From Ianthella basta (taxonomy: Eukaryota; Porifera; Demospongiae; Verongiida; Ianthellidae), in assembly GCA_964019415.1 (NCBI GenBank), contig OZ025878.1:4406512-4470511 (forward strand): a stretch of 64,000 bases of DNA. The letters are read 5' to 3'. Below are positions 31,231 to 49,232 of the stretch, one piece after another. Every line of letters starts with the position of its first letter. Positions within the stretch are counted from its first letter, which is position 1. A program made the translations under genes and the position numbers. The notes below the pieces were generated by a model, which ran no database searches, was not told where the DNA came from, and saw only the letters and a program-made list of their open reading frames with translations.

Positions 31231-33274
31231 AGGTCCACTGTCACGGTTATACAAGTTGCCTTTATATGATAGATTATCGTCTAAAACCACCGAAAATCGC
31301 TGTTAGAGCGCTTCGAAATTCTCTGGTAGAGCGATAATGGCTCACTTCCGGAAAATCGGCCGAAGAAATCAGCCATATTGCTGTGACGTCACAGTAGGCT
31401 TGCCGTACACTTGTGTCTATGCTTGAACGTGTCACACGCCGTGTGGGAAGACAATCGCCGACTTGATATTCACGTCCCTCTTGCTGATGAACTCGCCCCG
31501 ATGCATCACAAATGCGTTGCTGGAGGATGTAGTAGGGCCAGTGAAGGCATAGATCTATGGTGGAGGCAACGGTCGCTGCTTCGTTTCACAAAGAGCGATA
31601 GTCTGAAGAAGCGGTGGCCAGCAGCTGTTGGCAGGGTCTTTCTGTGCTTGGTAAGACTCTCCCGTACGTTAGAGCGCCTTTCGGATTGCGACTGATGCCC
31701 TACCTGCCATTTCGCTGTTTCCTGGTGTAAATATTCTAGCAACAACCACTTTGCTCACTCTAGTACATCCGTCAGAATCCGAATAGCGCTTTAACTTACA
31801 GGAGAGTCTTTCCTAGCACAGAGAAAGCCAATCGAGAAGACGACAAATCGCTGCAAAGGACGAAAGGGTGAGTAGTAGCTTTAGGATGACGAAAAAGACG
31901 TCCCAGGGCCATTTCGATGCCCCCACCTCCTGCATGGTGTTCAGCGCAGCAGTTCTCGGTAGAGAGCAGGGGACTGTTTTTCCTCTGAAGTCAGAGCCTT
32001 TTGCTGTGACCAGAGCTTGTGTGTGCCCTACTACCTAGCAACTAGGAGTGGAGAGATGCTTACGTCTCGCGATGTGCGAGCCAGTGACCTAGAATACGTG
32101 CCGAGCGCTCCGAAATATGTTTTCGGCACACCTCGTATTTCAGCTGTTGCGCCTTGTAGGAGGTGACAAATCAGCTCTAGGCTAGTGTGCCATCTCTGTT
32201 TCGTATGCTCTTGTAACAGTCCAATAATAGTGCGAATCGGCGTTTGTAGGGCTGAGAACGGGCGTCACCCTATTATTGGTCGTGTCGCAAAATCGATATC
32301 GTGCCGTACGGCTGCGCAACCCGCATGCCCAGATCTGTTTCAGAATCAGCAGGGGCATCTCCTTCATTGTCTCAAGAAGTTTCGCCTTCATCTTAAGATA
32401 AAGACTCGCAGGAGATAACGATTTCTTGTTCAGTCCGTTGCCTGGCCTACTCTCCTCCATACTTGTGCAAACATTCCGGTGTCACAGTTTATTTTACCCC
32501 CGTATAAAGTATCCCCCCGGTAACCGAAGGTTGGTTAAACGACACAGAAATGCTGATAGAAGCTAGTAAAATGCACCCTACTGCAGGATGAGGCTTACCA
32601 CTACCAGAAGAGACTGTTAGGTGACGATATCTGCGAACCCTGCACTTCCTTTGCAGTCCTTGCAGAAGACCACATCAATCTTGTTAACTGACGACCTCGG
32701 TGAGGTTTTTGTCCTACCATGGCTGGGATGCTTGTGTAGTCCTCTGGGTTCTCGAAGAATGTCAAGAGGGCACTACTACAACGAGCAGAAGTGCTTGAGT
32801 AGCAGTACGTCGTGCAGTTTCGCAAACTGGTGGACATCGATGTGCAGGTACATCGACGCTACAGCGTGAGCATGTGAGGAGCATGAAACGGTCTGAATCT
32901 TAGCTACTGCTTGTCAAAGCAGGGGTGATGGATGTCAGAACAACCCCTCGAGGTGAAACACACCAAAAAGAGTTAAGAAATACTCAGAAATTCGAAGCCG
33001 GGGGATAAAGTATCCTAGTTTATTTTACCCGGGGGGATACAAAACTGGGGGGATGGAATAAACCGTGACACCGGAGCCTACTATGACGTCACGACGTTTT
33101 AGCATTGCTGCCACGGGAAAACTGGAAACGCCCACGCATAATTAGTCTTTTTTGCAACTTTGCGCCCTCGTAACTCCCCCATCGTGAGGCAGAGCACACT
33201 GAAATGGGTATCATTGAAGATGTTTCACAAAGCACTATCAATTTAAAAATTAAAAAAAATGCGACAGTGGACCT
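31231..33274. mobile_element. TTAA-flanked Kolobok-like DNA transposon
   Basis: The ends are perfect inverted repeats, AGGTCCACTGTC, and each is flanked by TTAA (31227-31230 and 33275-33278). TTAA duplications belong to piggyBac and Kolobok elements; the end sequence does not start CCC as piggyBac does. A reading frame at about 31495-31640 (HKCVAGGCS then SDSLKKRWPAAV) resembles the start of a THAP zinc finger, found in Kolobok transposases. No transposase core is seen, so this is likely a deleted, non-autonomous copy of about 2 kb. Confidence 0.65.
32476..33074. mobile_element. Inverted-repeat element nested in the Kolobok-like element
   Basis: Ends read CCGGTGTCACAGTTTATT and, reversed, CCGGTGTCACGGTTTATT. 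Inner words (GATACTTTATCCCC and its complement) extend the similarity. It is about 599 bases long with no coding capacity. No target duplication was found. Confidence 0.6.
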
Positions 33275-33358
33275 TTAATGCCTGTGCCATGCAATGCCCT
33301 ATGGTTGAGACTAAGTGTGTTACTTCAGCTTAGCTGCCCACTATAAAAAGTACAAAAA

Positions 33359-33729
33359 CTAGAAATAATATTGATGTATGGATGTAAAGATGACATAAAA
33401 AGAACGGAAACAAGTAAAGACTGTTATCAGCTGATGAAAGCCTACGTGGCTGAAACGTCCTGAATTACAGTGAATCGCTACGCAAGTGCTCAAGTAACTA
33501 CCTACTAGCCACATTACGTCCCGTAGCAATGAGTCTCTATGCTATCATTAAAGACTGTTACACAGTTGAGCATTAACCATCGTCCCTATATTGAAGGGTG
33601 TAGGACTATACGGTGTGACATTCTTGCACGTAAGGACCATGGTTAATGCTTCACTGTGTAACAGCCTTTTCTGTCTTATTATGCCACCCCTACATCCTTA
33701 CTATTTTTGTAGAAAATCATTATTTCCAG
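33359..33729. mobile_element. Hairpin MITE family, copy 1 (interrupted)
   Basis: Outer words CTAGAAATAATA and, reversed, CTGGAAATAATG, and inner CATTAACCATCGTCC with its complement, match copy 2 at 56375-56640. Copy 1 is interrupted at 33427-33560 by a short insertion that copy 2 lacks. Confidence 0.75.
33427..33548 (+). mobile_element. 122-bp insertion with hammerhead-like core (retrozyme- or PLE-like)
   Basis: The 12-base word TAAAGACTGTTA stands on both sides (33415-33426 and 33549-33560) and is present once in the empty MITE copy at about 56452. The insert starts TCAG and then CTGATGA, a hairpin AGCC-TACGT-GGCT and GAAACGTC, a hammerhead core layout. The remainder (AATCGCTACGCAAGTGCTC) resembles the PLE end at 18120-18190. 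One extra A after CTGATGA weakens the ribozyme. Confidence 0.65.
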
Positions 33730-34788
33730 TTTATATGACAATGTATTATTGGTGCATGAGTGGCTGAGGAAACTAGTCTGGATTGCTAGACCGTCCCGTA
33801 AACACCCAGAGGTGCAGAAGGGGAGGGACCATCTGCAAAAGACTAGAAAGTGCCGTTTTAATAACTTTTGCATGGTTGTTGCAGTCGTCAATCCTATACA
33901 GGCTGTTTTTTTAGCGGAACCTATCTTTCAGGAGCTACACAGGCCCTTGAAAGTGCCTTAATTGCGCAAACAGCAAAAATGTGCGGACGGACAAACTGAG
34001 CCACAAACCAAACGCATAACCCCTAGCTATTGCACAATCACACACGGGCAAATATATACGTAGTCTCAATATGGCCCTACTATGTATACCTATATACTTC
34101 ACTCTCTACATGCAGTGACAGATGGCGGAGTCTGTGCACTAAGCTATAGGCTTTCCAGTTCTCTTCCAGCTACTCCTTCTACCATCTCTACTCTCAGTGG
34201 TAAGTACCAGGTAGTACTTTCACTACCTACAATGTGTATTTAACACACTATTATACACAATATTTTGGATACTATCACTGCTATTATATGTTGTATTACA
34301 TGCTGGTGAGCCTAGCACTAAATACTCAATCAATGGATAGTATCTTATAACTACAGGACAGTGTGGTGTCTCATGATCACTGAACTATATGAAATCAAAC
34401 TGGTAACTTGTCATGTTGCCTGTATGTTTGTGTATAAGCAAACAATTAACTGCTGAATTGATTTAGTTGAAACTCACAGTGATGGAACTATAGAGACTCT
34501 GTAAGCAGTTAACAAAAGCTCTCAACCAGAATGTCCTGCCTCCCCTCCCCAGACTTGAGGCTGCCATATATACTGCACATTGACTTCCTCTATTTAATTT
34601 AATGATAAATTACATGTAGATAGCATCTATTGGTGTGTAGTAATTGGTATAGTATGTTATTGTATCAATGATCATGAGTGCAGTGAGTAGCCTGTTGTGT
34701 GTTCTCTTCCAATATCACTCACACCTTCACCACATCAAAGAATCCAGTTGTGGTCAGTCACAACTGACTGCTGTTTCCTCAACTGCAG

Positions 34789-34907
34789 TCCATCGTGGAC
34801 ATGTTGACCGGAGTGCCAGGTTGAAATACCTTCAGCTTGGTGGGAAGGTTCATGAACCTCCAGGCAAGCTGGAATGTCAACCCTCTTCTAACACATGGAA
34901 ACAGTAG
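34789..34907 (+). CDS. Possible terminal exon of an unrecognised gene
   Basis: A good 3' splice site (TTTCCTCAACTGCAG) precedes an open stretch reading HRGHVDRSARLKYLQLGGK to a stop at 34907. No convincing upstream exon was found within the previous 2 kb. It may be a gene remnant or chance. Confidence 0.2.
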
Positions 34908-35374
34908 TGAAGTGGTGATGGAATCCTTGCAAAAGAAACAACTATGTAGAATAAACCTGTCACTGTAGCAGTTATACCATTTAATACTGTAAACTACACA
35001 GCTAATAATACAGTATCTCTGGTAGCTAAACTTAGTCTAGCATATTCACATTTGAGCTAAGGTCACAACACCTACTAATAAACACAGTACTCAATTCATG
35101 CATGATCATTAATTAATCCCATACGCTGACTTGTACCTGTTCCATGGAATGTTTTGGAACAATTATCACAGTATTGCACATAGTACTGATCTTTTCATTC
35201 TCTTTGCTTCTGGTTGGCATGAACCCACAGCTGCATGCGCGTGTCTACGTATGTGATGTAAGTAAACTTACTGAAGAAGGACTCAGCTATAGTGTGCATG
35301 CATTAGGGCAGTCGCTCACCATGGAGCTGTTGCAAGCTCCACCCTCTCCCCTCCACACCCCCTACCAATAGAGC

Positions 35375-36170
35375 TGTACTGTGGAGGACCAGCTGTGTGT
35401 CCACCAGGCCTTGTTGAGTGGAGTGTTTGCATTCTCCTGGAGCAAGTAGTCCACCTCCTCAGTACTCAACAGATGATAGTTTGTGAGAAGAGCAGTTGAA
35501 TGGGGGAAGAAGGAGGGGTGGGGGCAGGACAAGAGGTGAGAGGAGACATTTGACAGATGAGGGATGGGTGAATAATGTGTACTGTACACTTGTGCTTGGA
35601 TGTACTCTACTGTTAGTGTGAGAACTCTGTGTTACCCCCCTCCCTCTTCTGGCTGTCTGTATTCCTTCCTCTTTCCCTCTCTCTACAATTCTCTCCCTCT
35701 TCCCCTCTCTCTTCTGCTTCCTGCAGCCTGCCTGGTTCTTGATGGTTGGAGGAGACAGGAGCTTCAAGTTGGCTTTGAAAGAAGATCGAGGATGAGGAGT
35801 TCTCTGATAAGCTGAAAGAGGATTGTGAGATGAGAGCAGAAGGAGAGGGAGGGAAGGGGATCATGATACATGAGGTTGTTTTCAACCCTTCCACTATTCA
35901 TTGTAGTGAGGGGTGTTTCAGATGGAACATTCGTTTTGCTTGACACTCAGTGTGCACATCCATTCTTACTACCGTCTGATAATCCTAGCTCCCTCCCTTC
36001 TTCCACTCATTTCTTCTCTCCTTCCCCTTTATCCCTCCTCCCTGTCTCCTCCCACCTGACTTCATTCTTCTCCCTCCCACCCTCCTTCCCATCCCCCTCT
36101 CTTCTTCCACTTCCCTCCACTCCTCTTTCCCCCTCCCCTCCCTCCCCTCCCTCCCTCCCTCCTCATGCAG
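35375..36170 (+). repeat. CT-rich duplicated unit, copy 2
   Basis: Carries the same ordered blocks as 25290-26830: GTGGAGTGTTTGCATTCTCC (35415), CTGCCTGGTTCTTGATGG (35727) and a long pyrimidine tract ending CTCATGCAG (36162-36170). The reading frames are broken by stops. Where copy 1 continues GCCCATACC, copy 2 changes abruptly into the end of a Tigger element. Confidence 0.5.
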
Positions 36171-36232
36171 GCAATTTTAAAGTTACAGGCACCCCTTGGT
36201 CCCACACTGCCCGGATAACTGAGGTTCCACTG
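36171..36232 (+). mobile_element. Truncated Tigger 3' end
   Basis: These 62 bases match the last 62 bases of the complete Tigger (about 7889-7950) with a few changes and end GAGGTTCCACTG before TA. The left side abuts the pyrimidine tract of the duplicated unit. Confidence 0.8.
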
Positions 36233-37164
36233 TATTCATGCTTCCTACACAAAAATAGCGTAAGCACTGTTACTACCCATCACACAGACCACCACCAGTG
36301 CTAGCTGCAGCATGCAGATAAGGACCACAACTTGTGTAAGTGGAGTACATGAACCACATATACGTACACACCATGTCTCCTTGGGCTGGTCCTTGGGAGA
36401 GGGTATTACGTAAACTTACTCACTAGCCACAAAGGGTTCTGCGTAGTTGCAATATTATATATAGGCCATCATGCAACCACAGGTCACTGAATGGACCTTG
36501 AATATAGTTATGCGCATGTGGTGTGTCATCCTTGTCTGTACCGTGGAGAGGGCTGGCAGAACTGTGAGCCTGAAGAGCAGATCATGACATTGTCTCAATC
36601 TGCCTGCCCAAGTTCACAATAGTGCGTATTTCAAAATGGCATAGTCCCTATTGATGATTGGAAGCTCTAGTACCTTAAACTTGTCACTGTCTGCACAGTA
36701 TGGGACGTGTGTAACTTTTAGTGTCAATTTGACAGTAGGACTGCTTGTGCCAATGATACTAGGTAGGACTCCATTGTGCATGCAGATACTTATAAGACAG
36801 TGATAGTGCACACATGTCCCTTACGTGTACAGTACATGCACGTACATATGTGTAACAGGATACGCAGACATGCAAGAGTGAAAAGCATGCATTGCATCTT
36901 GCATTTGTGCATGTGGTTGTGATCATTTACATGCTGTGTGTGGACATATGTATACAACACATGCTCAGATTTAAAGCATAAAATATAGCATAAAGATATA
37001 CACTAGCAAACAAATTTAGTGCAAGTTGCAAATTATATACAAATGTGCCCTGGGGCACTCTTTGAAATATAGAATACGCATGCACCAAAACTAGCTAACT
37101 ACTATAAGAATGGTATGAATAATAAAGATTATGCATTCTCCGAGAAAGGCTACAGCTCCCGACA

Positions 37165-44234
<7,070 letters not shown>

Positions 44235-44968
44235 GGTGATGTACCCCTAGTCTCTTGGGCCAGACACTTCTCAAGCTCGTGAATCAACGCTCTGCCCTCT
44301 GCCGGCCATATTGGTATGACGTATGCGCCAGGGGCGCCCCCCCGGTCTCGTGTTGGTCCTGGCCTTGTTTGTCGCCTCACTTTCTGCAATCTTCGCTGGT
44401 GGTGGGTACGTACGTAGTATAACTAATTGCGCATCTTCTAATACATACATCAATGAAGACACACAGGTACTTCCACTTTCACTGTGCTTTTCGGCCTGAT
44501 CAGATTGCGTGCATTTTAATGGAGCTAGCTATACGTTTGCTGGATAATATGGTCCTGCACACGTGGTGATAGCTAGCTGCAGTGTCTACCCGTGGGAAGC
44601 ACTGCGCTGGTGGTATATTTACCTGTATCACCAGCACATTAATATTTTACTGATGTGTACAGAGTTAATTGACATTGCAATTTTCACATGTGCTGGTGGT
44701 CTACAGCATGAGAATGATGATGTTAGCACATTTATTGAGGTATTCTCTAGCTCACTATAGGCTCTGGAAACACTACATGCACCATAAATGGACTCACTAG
44801 ATAAAATGGTCTTACTATACAATGACTTGGTAAGCACCTTGAAGTTGGGGCAATAATGCTGGGCTGTGCAAGACACCTCATAGCTACACAGGCTGCAGTG
44901 GCAAGGCAGCTGCGGTTTGGGAACTGGCAGTTCTGGCCAGTAGCAGCTGATCTTACTGTCGATATATG

Positions 44969-44970
<2 letters not shown>
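44235..44970. other. Upstream region of ceramide synthase A
   Basis: The first 130 bases are CpG-rich (GGGGCGCCCCCCCGG at about 44331) and probably hold the promoter. The rest, up to the (TG)n tract, shows nothing. Confidence 0.4.
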
Positions 44971-45004
<34 letters not shown>

Positions 45005-45008
45005 GTGT
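44971..45008. repeat. (TG)n microsatellite, left flank of the LINE
   Basis: About 38 bases of GT repeats that run directly into the LINE reading frame. Confidence 0.95.
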
Positions 45009-45964
45009 TTTACTAGAAGTAACAAGGGAGGAAGTGAATTGTGCAGTCAGTAAGCTGAGGAATGGCAAGGCAGTTGGGAGTGATGAAACAGCAGGGGAGA
45101 CGGTGAAGAATAGAGGACAGGCAGCAATGGTTGACTGGTTGTGGGAGTTGCTGAGAGAAGTCTGGAAGACAAAGGAAGTACCTCAGGAATGGAAGAACGC
45201 CATCCTGACTTCCATCCATAAAAAGAAGGACAGGAAAGTGTGTGATAATTATTGAGGAATTGCCTTGTTGAGCATTACAGAGAAGGTACTCTCTCTCATA
45301 CTCCATGAGAAGCTACAGGCCATTATAGATCCCCAGCTTCTTGAGTCACAATGTAGTTTTGGAATGGTCGTGGGACAACAGATCAGATCTGGGCGATGAG
45401 GCAGATCATTAAAAGTGCAGTGGAATATGAAGGTTGAAAGTGGAGTCAGATAGGGCTGTGTTCTCTCTCCTCTCCTTTTCAATTGTTTCATGGATGAGCT
45501 CCTCAGAGAGACATTGGAGACAACACCAGGAGGATGGAGCATTGAGTACACAACCACCAAAGGACTGTTCCTTTCCTATATACAGAGAGAAGACTCCAGC
45601 AATCACCGACATCCAGAATATCCAATACGCAGATGACTTAACCCTGGTGGCTGAAACCAGAGAAGAGTTTCAGGTTATGTTGGACACTCTGGACAGGACC
45701 TGTATGAGGTGGGGGATGAACATCAATGGAGCAAAGACTAAGATTATGAGTATCGGAGCAGGTACTGATGATGACCAACCAGCAATCACACTTAGGGCCA
45801 ATGCACTGGAGGCTGTGGAAGCATTCTCCTATCTGGGGAGTGAAGTGGGGCAGACTGCTATATAGGGTAGATGGAGAGGTGAGCACATGATTGGAGAAGG
45901 CAGCCACATTGTACCAGAAGTGGAGGAGGAAGGTGCTCAGCTAGAAGTGTGAATAAGAAGACCA

Positions 45965-47191
45965 CAGGGCCGTAGCACCCAGTCCGGCCGGTCGGGCCAT
46001 GGCCAGACCGGTTTTTGCTGCTGGAACAAAAATTCTAAATATTGAAGATATGCATTCTAAACACACTTTCAAATTGGGAGGGGGGTACTGACCTAAGGTT
46101 AAACAACGTTCTAAAAGCAAAGTGGTCTTGTTACAGTGTTGCAGGAATTAGTTTGAACAAGGAATAGCCAGATACTTAGTTCTCTAACCAAACATAACGG
46201 CAGCAGCCATTTTACGGATGTCGCATGACGTTATTTGACGTTTTCTGATGCGTAAAATGGTGTGTTAATCGATCACCGTGCAAAATCAGACAGCACAGCA
46301 GCGCTTCAGTCATGTACAGTGGATTTATACAACCTTGCAACAATTCCCACACCATGGGCAGTTGTTACCTAGGATATGGACTGGTATTGTACTCACCTAT
46401 TATATATCACCCTGTTCGTATCCTAAGTAACGACTACCCAGGTATGGGAACTGTTGCAAGGTTGCATAAATCCACTGTACATGGATGTATGCATGCAGCA
46501 TGGTGGTATATATTTGTACATGGGAACATGTACGTAGCTTGAATGGGCATATGCATGCAATAGGATAGTCTCCTGTGGCAACCCTTGTTATTGCACACTC
46601 ACATGTACACTTGCACTATAATACGCAGGCGGAGAAACAGGGGATGGTAGCAAGACTGCAAGCGCGGCAAAATGTATGCAGATGTAGGGATGGTGAAAAC
46701 ATATTCAAAGTCAGCGCATGTTAATGACCTGGGTTTTGCATTGACCAGCCCTCCTTGTTGCATGGACCGGCTGGCCCCCTTCCTCGCATGGACCGGCCCT
46801 CCTCCTGTTTTTGGAAGAAACATTTTTACACACCCTTTGCATTGATGGTGTCTTCTATTCAAAGGTAGGAGAGATTTGTGCTGCCTAGCATTGGAGAGAC
46901 AGCCAAAAAACCACTAGATTTCTATTTTTAATGCGCAATCTTCTTATTTCAATGCATTGTATTACCTGTTTCATGGCACTTGATTCCCTTTCCTGCTGTA
47001 AGTGCCTGTTGGTCTATGTTACGTTTTATCATACTCATTGAAGTGTTGATGGGCCTAGAATTGCTCCAAAAGTACTCACAGAACATCTAAATTTCAAAAC
47101 ATTTCCTGGGGGGGGCATGCCCCCAGCCCCCCCTAGTTTGCGTCACGTCATCTATGGCCTGACCGGTTATTATCTTGGTGCTACGGCCCTG
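45965..47191. mobile_element. Non-autonomous DNA transposon inside the LINE (hAT-like ends)
   Basis: Inverted repeats CAGGGCCGTAGCACC bound a 1227-base element. The 5-base word GACCA stands on both sides (45960-45964 and 47192-47196). Removing the element and one GACCA rejoins the LINE frame exactly. The ends resemble hAT elements (CAGGGxCGTAGC), though hAT duplications are usually 8 bases. No transposase was found. Confidence 0.78.
46317..46477. mobile_element. 161-bp TA-flanked MITE, copy 1
   Basis: Ends CAGTGGATTTATACAACC and its near complement, flanked by TA on both sides. A second copy of exactly the same length is at 62221-62381. It is nested inside the hAT-like element. Confidence 0.8.
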
Positions 47192-47707
47192 GACCAAGGT
47201 TCATGTGTTCAGAGTGATGGTGATGTCTATACATCTCTATGGAGTAGAGACATGGGAAGTCACTCAGCAAGACCTCAAAAGATTGCATGCCTTCCAGATG
47301 AAGTGTCTGATGTGAGACATTATTGGAGTGACCTTGTGGAACAAGAGAAGAAATGAGGATATTTTGGCAGAAGTAGGAGAAATGTCAGTGGAAGATCAGG
47401 TGAAACTGAGATGACTGCAATGGTTTGGTCTCCTCTGAAGGATGTCTGCCCACTGGCCGCAGTGACAGGTGTTAAAATGCCGGTCATGGAGCAAGAAGAG
47501 GAAGCCTGGAGGAACCTCACTCCACTGGATAGACGCATTGTCAATAGGGACTTGTCAAAGATCATCAACTGGGAAGACCTAGTGAAGGACAGGACCCAGT
47601 GGCGGTCTGCTATCCACCAGCTACATCTGCCAGCTAGCTCAACCAACCCTGTCTGATGTTTGTCGTGATGTCGCCCAACGTCCAATTGTGGACAAATTGT
47701 ATAGAGG

Positions 47708-47710
<3 letters not shown>

Positions 47711-47776
<66 letters not shown>
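47711..47776. repeat. (TG)n microsatellite, right flank of the LINE
   Basis: About 66 bases of TG directly after the short 3' end of the LINE. Confidence 0.95.
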
Positions 47777-47779
<3 letters not shown>

Positions 47780-47801
47780 AAGGTCTTGGCGCCAATTACA
47801 G

Positions 47802-47979
47802 CCCACAGTGTATTACAGATGCATATAATATCACATAGCACCTGTCAACCAATGAGATTGTGGACTGCCTGTCAAGTGAGGCTTCCACCTGTGATATTGC
47901 TGAGGTGCATTCTCATTGGTTGACACAAGCTGCTGTGACATCATAGCATATCTGTAATCTGATTGAGTTACACTGTGGG
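47802..47979. repeat. 178-bp hairpin element
   Basis: Outer arms CCCACAGTG and CACTGTGGG, then ATTACAGAT and ATCTGTAAT, then GTCAACCAATGAGA and TCTCATTGGTTGAC pair in order. It is probably a MITE. Confidence 0.7.
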
Positions 47980-48251
47980 ATGTAACAGGCATATGTAACT
48001 TAATATAGCCTGATGTACTGTAAATGGCATTGTGCCAGGCCACTAACGTACGTGGGACTCACTGTGTGAGGCCAACAAAAGTGCAACTTGCAAAGGAAAC
48101 TGCATGCAACTGTTACAGAATTAAGCACTGTTCACACACCATAAGGAAAGCAATGTGCATGTACAAAAAGCAACAAAGGTAAGTCATTTATTAATAGTAC
48201 AAAACTGCAAGACCATTGTCAGTTCTGATTAACCAGAGCATAAAGTTTGAG

Positions 48252-49232
48252 TCACACAACCTTTGTGCTTAGAGTGCCGCACCTTTGATTGGGAGTTCCC
48301 AAACTATTTGTAGTATTACCTTTAGTATACTTGTGACGTAGGCATCCACAGGTCAACCACCTTGCTAGAGTATTGCGGGCTGGCTTGAAAAAGATGAGGA
48401 TCAAAACTGGAGTGGGTATTGCACTTAAATGAATTCCATCAAAAACAGAATAGAATGAGAAGAAGGTGTCATCAAACAGTGCATGCTCAAGATTAAGGTA
48501 CATAATAGGCATGACAACATGAGTGACAACATTGAGGGCCTGTACCACCAGGAGGAAGAGACCAAACTTAAGGAGGCCTTTTAAAATTATGCTGTCTACT
48601 TCATCAGGCAGGGTGTAACGCTTGTGGCGACAGACAGTAACCATCAGAATGATGAGAGAAAAGACAGCAGGGAGAATAGAGAAGATTATGCTGTGACCTG
48701 CAAGAAATATTATAGGATACAAGGAACAACTGCAGAGTTCATTGTTTTTGCCGAAAGTGATATCTCTGGAAATGAGCGGGGAAGCACTGCTGAAGGCCAC
48801 AATCCAAATCAAAACGGCTGTGAGGATGAAGTATTTTCTGCTTTTGGGTTTAGTTATTGGCTTCTCACAGAACTTCACTAGTAGGAATATGGTCACAGCA
48901 TACATTGTGGTAAACAGTACACGTGCAGATCCTCCAAAGAAGAACACCACCACGACAACTTGCCACGATGCACCGGTGTAGTTGTAACCAACCAACATCA
49001 CAAGGAAGTCATGGATGACTATTGCAAGTGATGAAACTAGACCAGAGAGGAGTAGGTTGATGAGGATCACTCGAACAGCCTGATTGGTCTGCTTGTCTGC
49101 AATCAGAGCCGCAGTTATGAGGATATTGATTCCCATGGTGATCAGGAGAATGGCAAGGAAGAGTGCATTGTCCTGTCGACCAACTTGCATTATTTGCTGT
49201 CCACTTGACAGGTTATAAGTAAGGTTGTCCAT
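48252..49232 (-). CDS. Rhodopsin-like seven-helix receptor, copy 2
   Basis: An intronless 326-residue paralogue of the receptor at 15218-16204. It has the same helices and N-terminus (MDNLTYNLSSGQQIMQVG) and the same missing D/ERY and NPxxY motifs (LLVKFCEKP after TM3; TPVLILIFF in TM7). The first 130 codons are almost identical to copy 1 at base level, whereas the second extracellular loop (SRDITFGKNNELCSC) and the tail differ. It lies between the two ceramide synthase genes on the same strand, 2.6 kb downstream of the second one. Ligand unknown. Confidence 0.8.
   Translation of the reverse strand: MDNLTYNLSSGQQIMQVGRQDNALFLAILLITMGINILITAALIADKQTNQAVRVILINLLLSGLVSSLAIVIHDFLVMLVGYNYTGASWQVVVVVFFFGGSARVLFTTMYAVTIFLLVKFCEKPITKPKSRKYFILTAVLIWIVAFSSASPLISRDITFGKNNELCSCSLYPIIFLAGHSIIFSILPAVFSLIILMVTVCRHKRYTLPDEVDSIILKGLLKFGLFLLVVQALNVVTHVVMPIMYLNLEHALFDDTFFSFYSVFDGIHLSAIPTPVLILIFFKPARNTLARWLTCGCLRHKYTKGNTTNSLGTPNQRCGTLSTKVV

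Larger units (their letters stand above)
45009..47710 (+). mobile_element. 5'-truncated LINE (non-LTR retrotransposon), split by a later insertion
   Basis: Reverse transcriptase motifs appear in order: KLRNGKAVGSDET, PQEWKNAILTSIHKK, NY-GIALLS, RGTTDQI (after a frameshift), GCVLSPLLFNCFMDELL, QYADDLTLVAETREE and, after the insertion, IHLYGVETWEV. Stops replace conserved residues (for example NYRG to NY-stop-G and VRQG to VR-stop-G), so it is dead. It is CR1/L2/RTE-like in general pattern, but the clade is not certain. (TG)n tracts abut both ends. The 5' half with the endonuclease is missing. Confidence 0.85.

Noticed and set aside
35144..35371. 75-codon frame starting with a hydrophobic stretch, as a secreted peptide
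   Set aside because: It is adjacent to the duplicated CT-rich unit, has no homologue I know and no splice support.
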